The notes beneath the pieces were generated by a model, which did no database searches, had not been told where the DNA came from, and saw only the letters and a program-made list of their open reading frames with translations. This document shows positions 11,441 through 23,960 of a stretch of DNA of 64,000 nucleotides, one piece after another (position 1 is the first letter of the stretch; each line of letters starts with the position of its first letter). The translations under genes and the position numbers were made by a program. Source of the stretch: Luidia sarsii (Eukaryota; Echinodermata; Asteroidea; Paxillosida; Luidiidae); assembly GCA_949987565.1 (NCBI GenBank), contig OX465107.1, positions 10,421,721 through 10,485,720 of the forward strand, written 5' to 3'.

Positions 11441-12550
11441 TGCTGGCCACTGTCAAACGTGCCTTCCGATCAGCAGGCCTTTCTGAAGACGCTGCAGCCT
11501 TGGCCACAAAGGGACGTCGCTCCTCAACACGCCAAATCTATGACAGTTGATTACGACATTATAGTAGGTGGTGCGAAGAACAGGCTGTGGATCCGCTCTG
11601 TGCTTCTCTAGCTCACTGCTCGGAATTCCTACTGTCTTTGTTCAGAACCAACTTGTCAGTGGGAACGATACGAAATTATCGCTCAGCTATAGCGGCGGTA
11701 CACAAAGGTTTTCACCGATGGTTCTTCCATCTCATCTAATGTGGCAATCACTCACCTTCTCAGGGGAATGTTCAATGAGAGACCAACAGTCCAAAAATTA
11801 GTTCCATCCTGGGACCTGGGTCATGTTCTGAACCTTCTTGCGAAGGCTCCATACGAACCCTTGGGCAAGGCATCTCTCATCCACTTGTCAACTAAGCTGG
11901 CCTTCCTGCTGGCGGTGGTCACTGCAAGACGTAGCAGTGAGATCCATGCATTGTCCATGTTACCGGGCCACATTCGTTGGGAACCAGGCGGGGTCCGCCT
12001 GGTCCCTAGGGTGTCTTTTCTGACGAAAAATCAGACGGCAACGTTCACTCCTCCTGATATTTTCGTACCAGAAATTGGGTCCACCTCCTCTGTCCCCTCA
12101 GACAAACTATGGTGCCCAGTGCGTACCCTAAAATGGTATCTGGCTTGCACTAAGCCACTCAGGGGCATTTGTAAGCAGCTTTTCATTATACCAAAACAGC
12201 CGCATGGCCCGGCCTCACGGGACACTATTGCGCGCTGGGTAGTTTCAGCCATCAAATTCACTATCTCTGACTGGCCATCCAGAATGGACGAGTCTGTCCA
12301 GGGTCTTGCCCGGGCCCATGACGTACGCGCTGTAGCGGCGTCCTGGGCATTTTTCAGAGGGGTCCCTATATCAGAGATTTCACAGGCAGCATGTTGGAAG
12401 TCAGCATCAACATTTACTTCCTGCTACCTACGTGATGTCCTCCAGACGGAAGGCAATACGGGGAAGACAATACTGACATCTCAGCGGTCTTCATCTCAGA
12501 ACCCTACCCTGCGAAGTGGTCCTTCGCGGCATTGCCAGAAGACCAACTAA
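11441..12550 (+). pseudogene. DIRS-like tyrosine recombinase
   Basis: An N-terminal SAM-like core-binding region (about 11441-11800) is followed by the catalytic domain. The expected tetrad can be seen: the first Arg in VVTARRSSEIHAL, the H-x-x-R box in ARAHDVRAVAASWAF, the His/Trp position in QAACWKSASTF and the Tyr in TSCYLRDV. This enzyme would integrate the circular DNA intermediate. A TGA at about 11550 and a one-base frameshift near 11710 disrupt the N-terminal half; from 11741 the frame is open to 12550. It follows the pol frame after a gap of only a few bases, as in other DIRS elements. Confidence 0.88.
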
Positions 12551-12686
12551 GCAGGTGAGTCGGTTTTCTGTATTTTTTATACCTAATTAAATGGTTTTAA
12601 TCACGTATAATGTTTACCACTGACTTACCATTTATTAGTTTTCAGGGCGTCTCGCCTACCCATCCACAAATTTTCGGTGCCACTCT

Positions 12687-12787
12687 ATGCATACGTAGTA
12701 GCTATTTGGGTAAGTGAACGAAGTAGACTCCCCCCCCCCACAGAAGTGTGGAACGAGTCTACGAGTGATACTTACCCAAATAGCTAA
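12687..12787 (+). repeat. DIRS-like internal complementary region
   Basis: Bases 12687-12729 are the exact reverse complement of the outer left end (6351 inward). A C-run follows. Bases 12740-12787 are then the reverse complement of the outer right end (to 13020), with one or two mismatches. The region therefore copies the joined ends of the circular form. It has 10 Cs, against 13 Gs at the right end of the element. Confidence 0.93.
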
Positions 12788-12840
12788 TTCCCGCCCTCCT
12801 CCCCACTCGGCTCGCTTTACGATGGTCTGTCACCTGACGG

Positions 12841-13032
12841 CGCGAGAAAAAAGAGGAAGCATCATGGCGGATTTGTGACGTAGCATGACGGGTAGGCCCC
12901 GAGAGGGCGCTCGTTGGTTGATTAATCTTTTTAGCGATTAAGCCTGTAGGCTGGATAAATATGCATACATAGTAGCTATTTGGGTAAGTATCACTCGTAG
13001 ACTCGTCCCACACTTCTGTGGGGGGGGGGGGG
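12841..13032 (-). repeat. DIRS-like right inverted terminal repeat
   Basis: This is the reverse complement of the left repeat over about 150 bases, followed by a right-end-specific stretch (GTATCACTCGTAGACTCG) and a terminal run of 13 Gs. Confidence 0.92.
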
Positions 13033-14098
13033 AACCTGGCTACTGCATTTCTGGGATCACGCTAAGTGGATATATTTTAAAGTTACATGTACATGTACCA
13101 GTCAGTTTTTCCTTTTTTTTGGTTGACTTTAATTGATAGAAGCATTTTCTGAAACATTTTCTGTGAGCATATATCGCACCACTATTTAGCATGGCACAAA
13201 CCTCTGGTGGCATCAGTAGTCATCTGAATCATCAGATTACCTTCGGATTGGTCATGTCCCACCAGTCTCTCACCCTCACTATAATGTAGTCAAGTAGATG
13301 ATAGTGCCTTGAGCATGGGTGCAACCCCGGTCTTGTTAGGGATAGGCAAATGAAGCATGGTTTTGGTAATTTTCAGAATGTGTGAAGCACACATATTAAG
13401 CAGGAGGAGACCAATGGTGGTCTGTTCTAATAACCACCTCATTCCGATCAAACCATAAAAAACCACATACAAATACATTGTAATGTGGAACGGCTTGCCA
13501 GGCAGCAATAGCAGTTGGAGCTGGCTCTTTATTCTGTATCATATTTACATTTGCTTGTAGGATTATACACCGAAAAAAAACCCTTGCAATTGCAATTAGG
13601 CCTCTTGTCAAAAAGATAATGGGTTGGGTATCAGGTGATTTGACCCATCCGATGTCATTTCCATCGGAGAGCCATCGTGTATTTTCACCCCAGAGTCCAG
13701 TACCAGGCGATTTCTTATAATGGTCTCTCCCCACAGGCCTTGCGGTTTCGGGGTCATAGACACCCGGCGCGCAGTGCGCTCTTATCTGATTGATTGACAT
13801 CCCGTGTGTGAAGGGGATTCCACACAAACACTGGGCGTGCGGGAAATGAAATGTTTTTATGTAGGATTTTTTTTTCAGTAACAATCATCAGTATGCCATG
13901 TGCTGTGTAACTTTATACAATCACAATCACAATCCTTACTTCGTCCTCGTTCGCACATCACTCCCATTTCTTGCAATCCCATCCTGGGAAACCTACGAGG
14001 TATAACCCGTATTCCCTTCAACCTATTCCCTAAACTGTTCACTGCTTGCACCATTTTCCAAATGGTGATAACCATGCTTCAGCTATATTATTTAACTA
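13033..14098. other. Unassigned intron DNA with a dispersed repeat
   Basis: I see no gene here. About 13425-13515 (from ATAACCACCTCATTCCGATC to GGCAGCAATAG) occurs again at 21540-21628, so it is part of a dispersed repeat that could not be bounded. The rest is unrecognised. Confidence 0.6.
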
Positions 14099-15193
14099 CC
14101 GTAAAATCCTGGGTATAATGCGCACCTGTGTATAATGCGCACCCCCAACTTGCGCCTTCACCGAGGAAAAAAAAATAATATCTGTGGCATTGATTGCAGA
14201 GTCCATTGTAAAGTTGTTTCCATCCCACAGTGGGAAGGATGATCACCCTCAGAATAAAAAAGTCCATTATTTCGAGCCTGGCCCAGGCGAAAAAAAAGAG
14301 AAGAGAGCATACAGTGGGGAGGATCCTCACCCTCCGAATAAAAAAATCAATTTGAGCCCAAGTTACCTCGCCATGACCCGGTAGAGTTTGCAGTGGGGAC
14401 AATGAATGAAAGCTCCATTGTTGAAATGTGATACAATTGTAAGGTCAGCTTCCCTTAAAAAAAAGTATGTCTATTTACTGAAAAAATTCTTCCACAGTGG
14501 GAAGGGATGATCGCTCTCCGAATAAAAACATCCATTTGAGCCCAAGTTACCTCGCTGTGGGAAAAACCAAGCACGGAAAACTTGAAAATCTCACAGCGGG
14601 AAGGATGATCGCTCTCTGAATAAAAACATCCATTTGAGCCCAAGTTACCTTGCCGTGGGAAAAACCAAGCACGGAAAACTTGAAAATCTCACAGCGGGAA
14701 GGATGATCGCCCTCTGAATAAAAACATCTATTGGGGAAAAACCGGGAGAATTTGCATTGGGGAGGATGATCGACAGCTCCAATTTAAAAAAAAAAAAGTG
14801 ATACAATGTAACAATACATCGGTTTCCATAAAAAGTGTCCAGACTAAACAAAATGCACATCCATGGTGGCTTCACAGATATGCCTCCATTTGTTTCGTTT
14901 AAAAAAAAAAATGGGAAGGTTGATCACGGGAGGATCGCCCTCCTAATATTAAAAAGACAATCAATTTGAGCCCAAGTAACCTCGTGGGAAAAAAAAACCC
15001 CAGGAGAGTTTCCAATGGGGATAATGATTGAAAGCCCCATTGTTAAAATGTTATACAATGTAAGGTCGGCTTCTGTTTGATGACTGAAACCCATACTGGC
15101 AGGACATCGTTGTACCCGTGAATAATGCGCGACCCCGACCTTTGATTTCTACCGCAGTGAAAAAAAGTGCGCATTATACCAAGGATTTTACGG
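14099..15193. mobile_element. TA-flanked MITE with internal 98-bp repeats, copy 1
   Basis: The inverted ends read CCGTAAAATCCTGGGTATAA on the left and the matching GCGCATTATACCAAGGATTT followed by TACGG on the right. TA lies immediately outside both ends (14097-14098 and 15194-15195), as in Tc1/mariner-type insertions. Between them lie three copies of a 98-99-bp unit (GATGATCGC at about 14504, 14604 and 14702) and no coding capacity. A second copy is at 54650-55850. Confidence 0.85.
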
Positions 15194-16417
15194 TATTTAA
15201 AAATAACATTTACAAGAACAACGATTTTCATGGAATGAAAAAACAAGAAAATTGGAGCCGAGGCGATAGCGACATCCAAGTTGATAGTACGGTCACGCAA
15301 TCAAGTTCGGAGGTTAACGTACCGGCCATCGGTAGTGGCTGCGCCAAGAACGCGACACGCACACATACCGCACTGTGAGCACTGCTGTTTTGCATCCACG
15401 AGATTAAAGTCCCTCATGGCGGACCTTTACTCGTGTATACTGTATTGTACTCCGATAAAAAAAAAATGCTCGAATACACTGTTGGCACTGTTGAAACAAA
15501 CAATATAATTTCCGTAATTTTTTAATTTACACATTGGATAAGTACGCCCCCATAAAGCGGCAATTCACATTTTCCCATGCCAACTATTATACAATGCATT
15601 GTATGCATGTGGATTAGTGCTGGGCGACTTTGGATTTTTCAAAGTCGACAAGTCGTTGGCCCCAAAGTCGCGGAAAGTCGACTTGTCGACTTTCCGCGCT
15701 GTACAGTACATACGTGTACTACACTATACATGTACATGCACTGTATACAAAAGTGTATGTAGTGTATGGTACATGTAATAGCAAGCGTACCGATCGCACG
15801 ATCGGGCAAGTAAAATTTTGACAGTTGCATAATAGAAATAATCAAAGTCCTTGCCCAGAACAAGCCAATTATATGTAGATATTGTTCGAATTGTTACGAT
15901 TATTATTCCGAAAAAGCGGAGCTTTTTGCGTCTGCCGAGCGCACGCGATCCGCGAGCACAGAATGATTGTATCCTGCACCGCTACGCTAGTACTATAGTA
16001 TAGCGGCTGTGCGCACGATGTACTGTACAGTACATGTACAATCTGTACAGCGTACAGTGTACATGTGCAATACATTTACATGTACATGTACATGTACATG
16101 TAATACATGTAGTACTGCACACAGCTACGGCCCAGTTCGCTGGTAAACATTCGCCCATGCATATAGGAATAGGATCGCCGGGTACCATTGAGGATAGAGA
16201 AAGCATGCCGCACGTGCGTTGTAAACAGCGACTTTCCAGTCTTCGCACTATGATCCTGTTCCCGATTTTGTATTCCGAGAATTGAACAAAGATCGTCTTT
16301 TACTAGGCTTAATGGAAACAACTTCGGATTTTAATTAAATCTTGGGTTTTACTTTTTTCACGGGCAGGGAAATAGATTAACGATCGGATAAGGTAGGCTA
16401 CATGCCCAAACACGCAG

Positions 16418-16536
16418 GGTGGACTAGTCCGAGTAACTTGGACCCTTACAGTCGCCCTTTAAAAAAAAATTGAGGTTTCGGGCGAAATTTTTTTTAAAGG
16501 GCGATTGGTCCAAGTGACTCGGACTAAGGGTGGACC
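16418..16536. repeat. Short palindromic hairpin element
   Basis: The left arm (TAGTCCGAGTAACTTGGACC, then CGCCCTTTAAAAAAA) is the reverse complement of the right arm (TTTTAAAGGGCGATTGGTCC, then AAGTGACTCGGACTA), with few mismatches. The spacer is about 20 bases. It lies inside the hAT-like element and is probably a small foldback MITE. Confidence 0.75.
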
Positions 16537-18254
16537 AGTAAAAGTTGTACAGTATTTTTTTTTTTCGTGGTCCGATCTTCCTTCCTCAACGGTCCGTTTT
16601 GGTTACGGACCGAGTTGACATGAAACCCCAAGGTTCCTAAACTGCTAAAGCCTTTACGGTCGTACCGTGAAATCCAGAATTTGAAAATTACTTGGAGGAA
16701 ATAATTTTGGAAAATGTACTTGTACTACGGAAGTAACTTATCCTCGCAAAAATTGTACAGAGTGGTCACTGGTGTACATGTACATGAGCGCTTTTTTTCC
16801 GGAATTTTTCAGCGTCGGCCTAAAGTTATGATGCTCCGCGGTTTGACCGTGTTGTTGTCAGTGACTTCGGCCGTGGCGCACGGCCAGAAAACTGCTGCTG
16901 CACGCCGGATCATGTCGGTCATTTCCCTCCGTACTCGATACTTCTACGAAGTTATTTCTTTATCTTACACAACTTTTCAAACAAAAATGACCCTTATTTC
17001 TTCTAATCAAATAACACATGGATCTTTACATGATATACCGGTAGGTGGGTTTTCCCCCAGGATTTTTTTTTTTTGGTATTAATTAATTTAATGGCCTTGA
17101 ATCACCAATATCGTGGGAACAGTCGTGGGGACAGTCGACAATAACGGACATTATACTTTTTGGGAGTGCTGCTCCTTATTTTCATTTTCGGTACGAAAGA
17201 GAAAATCTCCACAAGAAAACTGTGAATGAATAGTTACACTTATTAAATTAACAGATATTTTCAATTTGCCACACGTTTTCTTTGCGCGAAGCGCAGTGGA
17301 CTTCGAGCCAAAAGCCCCATACTTTCTCCAAGATCCTGGGGTGAACCCTGATAATGATGACGATAATTTAGAATTATAATGAATCACAGCTTTTAGCAAA
17401 CTCAAAATACCATTGAAAGGCTTAAGTGATTTAAGATTATTGAGAAATTCAATTTTTTAATGTTTTCTTTTATTTCCATTTTCGGGCAAGTAGATTTCCC
17501 ATTCGGGCAAGTAAAAATATGAAAAGTGATATTTTCGCTTGCCCAAAGGGCAAGAAAAAATAATTGTTAGTGTGGAACCCTGGCTTTAAAATAAAAGTTG
17601 AATCATTTTTCAAGGGTAACGGTAGTGCCTTCCTTTAACAAGTTGCCTTTAGCGTCTGACAATCCTATATTTTCAAAATAACTTCCTTGACCTCTTTGTT
17701 TTAAATAAAATTATGAAACAAAACTGCTTTGTGCCAAAAGTAAATTAAGCCGAGTATCATGATTTGGATAGTTTTTTATTTTCCTTTTTTTTCAGTATTA
17801 TTTTATTCTATACATATTAAATGAATCCACCACAAAGCGATGTCAATCTGGTGCAGGGATGCTTGGCAATCTTCCCTGCTGCGCCTTTTTCATTCTCCCA
17901 GATACTGCTACAAGATAAGAAGATCTGGTCTGATCCCACGCACGTGGAAAAGTTCATCGAACTTAAGGTGGTTGGTTATCCAATTCCAAGCACGTGAGCC
18001 ATGGATAAACTGAAATGCCTGATGAATATACATTATCACATAATGTCGGCATGGCAACGGTGGGCTGATTGGACGGCGTAGCGGTACAGTACATATGCAT
18101 GACTCTGCTCCCCTAAAATTATAATGGATCAGCCCAATACCGCTCGATGTGTATACGTGTACACTGAGCAGCGTTGTGAGTAAGATTTCGTGGCTTCAAA
18201 GTCGTTCGTTGAGTTTCGTGCCAAAGAGTTTCGCAGCATCGACTTTGATTTCGT

Positions 18255-18390
18255 GTTTCGTAGAGGCGGCGTGATACCGTAAAGTCGTTCTCCACGAAAG
18301 TCGACATGATACCGCAAAGTCGTTGCTACGAAAGTCGGCGTGATACCTCAAAGTCGTAAAAACGAAAGTCGGTATTTCGAAGTCGCTTCA
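18255..18390. repeat. Subterminal AAAGTCG repeats of the hAT-like element
   Basis: A unit of about 33 bases (GTGATACC, then CAAAGTCGTT, then ACGAAAGTCG) is repeated about three times just inside the right end. The CGACTTT motif also clusters at the left end (15630-15700). Confidence 0.75.
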
Positions 18391-18441
18391 AAGTGGCGAA
18401 ATGTCGACTTGTCGACCTTTTGTCCCAGCGTTAATGTGGAT

Positions 18442-19269
18442 CATGTACATGTATTCATACGCCGTACGTACGGGCCAGGCGCTGCGTGAGTGCACTCACA
18501 AAAATCGATATTTTCGTTGTTTGTGCACCAATTTGGACGATCAAAAAAAAGATGGTTCCATAACCAGACAAAAGCAAAAATGCCATTAAATGATATATAT
18601 TGATGTCTTCAAGGCAACGGAAAAGGATTCGGCGAGCCCACTTGTCAGTCAGTCAAGCGATACTAATCGTTCTCACCTTGTGGTGGGCCAGATTCGCAAA
18701 CACTCCCCCAGATGATTACTCCTGAGATAAGAGCAGAGCCAAAATCCTGGTACAGTTTTTGTAGAATACCCGAATGAAACACCCGACATGCGAAGTCGTA
18801 GTTTGGTATTTGAAACGAGAAATCAAGAAATTTATAAGATCGTATTGAATGTAAACTTCAAATTTTCTAAGATTTTATTTTTTCATGTGCACCACTTGAA
18901 TAATAATGTGCACCACTGTTTAATAGCTCCATATACACAGTCAGAGCATTTTCTTATGCGTGAGCCTACGATGTTTTGAATTTCGGACTACTGTTATGAC
19001 AGTGGAATTATCAAAATTCAACTGCAATAAAAAGTTTACCACATTTTAACTAAATGAATCATGAGTTTGTCGTTGTTGGGAATTTTCAAGACAGCATATT
19101 AAGGAATTTGCATTGAAATGTTGAATATAGGGCGCCACGTGTTCATGTTTTACCATGGGGCATGGTGAATTGACGTTTTCACGTCAATTTTGGGACCCCC
19201 AGGATAGGCATAGGGTACTTTTAGTGATGGCAGAGCCTCGCGATTGTTGTAGATGCCAATTAAACGATC
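18442..19269. other. Unassigned intron DNA
   Basis: I see no coding region, RNA gene or repeat boundary here that I can support. Confidence 0.5.
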
Positions 19270-19790
19270 ACGTACGTAGGCCTACCTTTAAAAAAAAGGA
19301 ATAAAGTTTGCAACATTTGTGTGCTGTATCTTGAAATAATGCCTCGTTTTGCTGTCTGGCTTTCTCCTTTCGGGGCATGGCACCCGCTAAAGCACAAACC
19401 TTTGACAGCTCTATCTATGATTCTGTTTTCACATCACGCTACGCAAACACGTGTTGTTGCGCAATTTATCTATCGTGCAACGCAAATCACCCCCGGTCAT
19501 ACTACGTTGGTACCCGTTGTTTGGTACAGCCAGCGGTGTATTAGATTCACTGGTACCTAAAGACAAAAAGTTAATTGACATGAAACTGCCCCCCAATGTA
19601 CTGTACATGTCATGTACATTTACATTGTGCACCCATGCACAGTACGTACTGTTGTGCACAGAATGCGCAATGTTTAGCTGGCAGTGCGCAAGGTAGTACT
19701 GTCAAGCATCCATGTGTGCAGCACACACATCAGTCTGGATTACTGTATATCATGCGCGCTGTGCTATAAGGGCCGCGCGCTGACCGGCAG
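19270..19790 (+). repeat. Dispersed repeat, third copy of a transposon core
   Basis: The segment, with GCTGTCTGGCTTTCTCCTTT and AATGCGCAATGTTTAGCTGG, matches 58840-59280 on the same strand and 35560-36010 on the other. Indels change the reading frame between copies, so the similarity is at the DNA level. No terminal repeats could be identified for this copy. Confidence 0.75.
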
Positions 19791-21539
19791 TCCGATCTGC
19801 CCAACTATCGCGTCGGCCAAAAGGACGTCGTTGCCGTCGTGAATTTCCTGCCCTGTTTAAGAAGTAATCATTTATTGTCGAATGGAAAGCATAATTCTTG
19901 AAAAAATGCACATAAAACACGATTACAAATATAGATAAAGTTAGATGCAGTTCTAATGGGAAATTAGTGCTGGTCGGAAGCATTGTTTTTTACAAGGAGT
20001 GGTGGACGGAAATTACCTGTGCCGGTCGGCCCCGTCCACCGCCGACAAGCGTAGCTATAACACAGGCCGCATTACACATTGGTTTATAAAATAATGATGC
20101 CAAAAAGACTTGACAGTGATATGGAGCAAAACGTGTGTATTTATGGAGTAATAATTGATAGTGCAAAAAATAGAATACAGACATAGTTTGTGTTTCAAAG
20201 AGTTTTTATGCGGATGTTATTGAGGCATTTTTTTTTAAAGCAGATCGAAAGTGAGTAGACCCCGTGATTCGAATGTGTGCCTGGTGACATCGCCGTGATT
20301 TAGGATCTGTATTGCTGAAATTGCTGGGGAAAACTTAGCCTATACCGGTACGTGCATTGCTTGCCATGTTACTGGCAGTTTTTTTACAATGGAATTTTCA
20401 TCGGGATGTGGTTTTGGCAGTATAGAGGGCGAGAGAGGGCGTGTTGTATAGAGGGCGAGAAGAAGACAGTACAAAGTAATGCACAGTGACTCCACATTCA
20501 GGGGAAAGGCCGGGCGGTCTACTCTTTTTGAATAGGTACATGTGCGTTCGACCTCGAACATGGTTGGGTGGTTCAAGATTCACTTCACAAAACATGGCAA
20601 ACGTAGATATGTCTACATAATAAATTATTCAATACTGAACTACTGAAATCCCTGGAAAAAAACCCCTGTAAAGCGGAAAAGTCTAACTTTAAAGTTGAAA
20701 GGCTGAGTTGTTTTCTTATTATACTCCCCTTTGATGAAGAATGGAATGGAAGAGGATGGAAGAATGGAAGAGGCTCACTGCTGGCCTAATACCTCTGTGG
20801 TCTACTCTACTCAACTGCTGGACAGTCACCCCAGCCTTTATCTTTACCACATGCTGGCAAGGGGCTGCCTGGTTATCTTTGCATAAACAATCTTCTCCTG
20901 ACCACAAACACTGGTCCTCTCAGCTCACTGATATGTTGTCCTGCAGCCAGTGTGGAGGCCAATCGGCTTTCTACTGGGGGCAATTCTATTGGTTGGATGA
21001 ATTCAACCGGCACTCAACCAATGATCTTTTTGACAAGAGACCTACAGGACTTGCAATTACAACGCCACAGGATTAAAAACCAGAGGTAAAACTCGATGAG
21101 CAAAAACTCCGGAAAACCTTTGTGGCGAAAAATAACAACATGCCTTGACTTTGCATGTTCAACGAGTACGACATTAATCATTAAAAAATATTTACACGTG
21201 CAATAATAGTTGAAATGCCTTTCAAGTCACGGACAAATAACCCTAAAACCTGATACTTCTTTGGAAAAACTGATGAACAATCCTAAAACTTGTAAATCGT
21301 CTTACTCAACACTACTCAAAAACAAAAATTGTGTCCGAACTGCATTGAGCAGGGTCGCAAGCTAGAATGCCATTACCTGCGCATTCTGCCCCTTATGTGC
21401 ACATTCTTAGGCTTGCAAATTAACCAACGTCCACCCTTGTCCTGCTGCTTAATAAAGCCGCTTCGGAATTCCTTCCTTTAAACGCATAGACATTATTTGC
21501 CCACTATACAACCGTACCGCTGGCAAAAGAAAAGTCTAT
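19791..21539. other. Unassigned intron DNA
   Basis: I see no recognisable gene. A 111-codon open frame at 20741-21076 resembles nothing I know and has no splice or promoter support. The stretch at about 20420-20460 contains a short imperfect GTATAGAGGGCGAGA repeat. Confidence 0.5.
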
Positions 21540-21628
21540 TCTAATAACCACCTAATTCCGATCAAACCATAACAAACACATACAAATACATTGTAATGTG
21601 GAACGGCTTGCCAGGCAGCAATAGAAAT
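21540..21628. repeat. Second copy of the 13.4-kb dispersed repeat
   Basis: This is nearly identical to 13425-13515, including ACAAATACATTGTAATGTGG and CTTGCCAGGCAGCAATAG. Confidence 0.8.
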
Positions 21629-21778
21629 TAAAAAGAGCGGGAAAAATACTTGAGAAATATATGTTTTGCTTTGGTTCCTTGTACGATGTCTACCCACTGA
21701 ATGCATACGCATGCAATTTTATACGGCCTAAACTTTTTTCTTCGTTTGACGCACAATACAAAAGAAAATCGTATTAAG

Positions 21779-23960
21779 TTATAATCCTAAAGCTTGACTG
21801 ACTGACAGCCTCTGTTCTAGGCTATCCTCAACATAACCATCCTTGGCGGTCTCACTACGCCACCTGCCATGCCTCTTCCAAAGCTTGTTGTTCACTGCGG
21901 CCCTTGCGGCAGCAGTAGCTCCGCTGGCCCTGAGCGAATGTAGCCCAATATTGGCTTCCCCTGTGACTTCCCTTAACCGACTCACAACTGTTTCCCGGGC
22001 TCAAGTATAGCTTATTTTCTTGTTTTTTTTATCAAAGCTGTTGTACCTGCATTGCGGTACGCTGAACGAAAAATGAACTGTTCAGAGCCTTGCGAAATGT
22101 TTGCCGTGGACATATAACGCCACAAGATTTTAAATGGGCATGCAGCAGTTTGACCTTTTGAAATAATGACCTGCTTTCCCTTTCTGTACTGGTCTGTTTT
22201 ACTTTTACTCAAGTGCAAAGTCAGATAGTTTTCGTGAAACTGCACATCTTTTCCAGTCAAAGAATGAATTTTGTCGAATCTTAAAAACCCAAAAAACCCC
22301 AGCGCAATAAAAGCAAAATCTCGTAAAAATAAAATATCTTGCGTGGCTACATACTTTTCACAAAGAGCAATAATTTGATCGGACGTAACTAGATTCTTCT
22401 TAACTGTTGGCTTGGAATTTTTCCTCTTTGCTGCTTCTAACAGACGTTTGACAAAATGATTATCAGTAGGATCTATTGATCCACGCATATCGTGAGCCCA
22501 TTTTATCGCGTAGGCGGCTGATTGAATTACACCCCACCGATGAACCCAATTCTATCAAATTAGATATGTACAATGCTACGTGTATTGGCTGTGCAGGAAT
22601 ATCTTGACCTCCTTCGCTTGAATAAAGCCCTTCCATTTGTTGATGGCAGCCATGTACTTTGAAGCCGTAGACTCGCTTCTTGTCGCTTTCTTGATGCCAT
22701 GGTGTCTAACCCTGTCAGCCGTTTGGACTTCACTCCAGCCTCTTCCAGTGCTAGGCGTACTGCTCCAAGTAATCCTAGTGCTATGGATATAACCAATTCA
22801 GAAACATATTTTGAGCGCAATCAGTTTAAAATTACTGCCCTTCTTTCCAAAAATTCCATTCTTTACTCTTCCTCTAACTACCACTTTAGGCGATAGGAAC
22901 TTGTATGCCTGTACAAAGTCCTTAAAAAACAGACCCGTCCCACACTTTTGGCCAAAAATGCACTGACTGCCAGCTGGGTATGATAAGCGTTCAATAAGCT
23001 TTCTCCGCTATGAATTCGTCAACTGTGTTCGAAACTAGCTTATGTGGCGGAACCCACCAGTTTGTTTCATTGGCCCAGTTTTGACTCAGAGCATCTATAC
23101 CCGAAGTTCCCGGATACCATCTTTGTGAATTGAATGTGGGACAATTGGCATTATAACCACATGCGAATCTGTCATAAGTATGAGGTCCCCAACTTCTGTC
23201 CAATCTTGCAAATTTACATTATTGATTTGCCAATCATCGCTATCTGCAGTTCTGCTCAAATCATCTGCCTTCCTGTTTTCTGATCTCGGAACCCAAATCG
23301 GATCAACCTTTTCATTGGCCTCGGCGCAAATATCACGGATCTGCAACGCTTTTTGTTGCAGCTCGGGGTTATTGCTTCCCGCTTTTATGATCTTAACAAC
23401 ATTCTTATTATCGGTATATAACCGCATGTTCGATCCTTCCAGATCATGCACCGTGTCTCTTGCCATTCTGTAGACAGTTTCCAACTCCCTCCATGTGGAG
23501 CTTTTGCCTGCTTCGTTTTCTGACCAAGCTCCCACCAACTTGAGACCTTCATGATTCAAAGCATAACCACCATAACCCACATCTGAAGCATCTGTAAATA
23601 TTGTTGATTGCACAAGCACTTGCTGTGACAATCTACATTCGTTAAACTGCACCGCATTTTCTCTCAAAAAAATTAACTCTGATCTAGCTTCTGGTGAAAG
23701 CACCACACTGGCATTCCAGCTAGCCTTGCTATTCACACATTTGAATGACTCTTGTTTTGAGCTGAACCAATAAACCGAATATGGTATGCATTGATATTAT
23801 TTGTCCTATGATGCCAGCCAGAAACCGAACCCGTATCAAGGCGAACGGTCCGTCTGCCTCTGTCAGTGCTTGACTAATGGATGTTCTTAGGTTGCTCATT
23901 CGTTTCACTGTTATGTGTATAACTCCTCTTCCAAAATCCCTAGCTAATGTTGTGTTCCGG
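21779..23960 (-). pseudogene. Ngaro/DIRS-type pol remnant: RT end, RNase H, tyrosine recombinase
   Basis: Reading leftwards, 23960-23745 gives the end of the RT (RVRFLAGIIGQIISM). From 23736, RNase H has FTDASDVGYGGYAL, STWRELETVYRM, LYTDNKNVVKII and RKADDLSR. A linker (CPTFNSQRWYP, WVPP) leads to the recombinase at 22488-21779: first Arg in FGFLRFDKIH, the H-x-x-R box in GLHSLRASGA, GRW, and Tyr in DGYVEDS. Breaks include a one-base shift near 23737, lost frames around 22560-22990, a slip in an A-run near 22025, and a TGA near 22010 where the family usually has Arg (CGA to TGA). No gag or terminal repeats are found. Confidence 0.85.

Larger units (their letters stand above)
6351..13032 (+). 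mobile_element. DIRS-like tyrosine-recombinase retrotransposon, structurally complete
   Basis: The element has non-identical inverted terminal repeats at both ends and an array of 65-bp repeats before gag. Gag, RT/RNase H with a Dam-like region, and a tyrosine recombinase follow. An internal complementary region (12687-12787) copies the outer ends of both terminal repeats. This is the classical DIRS architecture. Such elements replicate through a circular intermediate integrated by the recombinase, without target-site duplication, and none is seen here. The left boundary at 6351 is set by where similarity to the internal complementary region starts; the right by the G-run at 13020-13032. All three reading frames are broken, so this copy is not autonomous. 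Confidence 0.92.
15615..18433. mobile_element. hAT-like element with 8-bp target duplication ATGTGGAT
   Basis: The ends are TAGTGCTGGGCGAC and, on the right, TTGTCCCAGCGTTA, imperfect inverted repeats of the hAT type. The 8-base duplication ATGTGGAT is exact at 15607-15614 and 18434-18441. Subterminal DNA at both ends is packed with AAAGTCG/CGACTTT words, typical of transposase-binding arrays. No transposase ORF is seen over 2819 bases, so this is a non-autonomous copy, and it contains other nested repeats. Confidence 0.88.

Noticed and set aside
20741..21076. 111-codon open frame
   Set aside because: No recognisable motif, splice context or conservation could be seen; Trp/Ser-rich composition fits chance translation.
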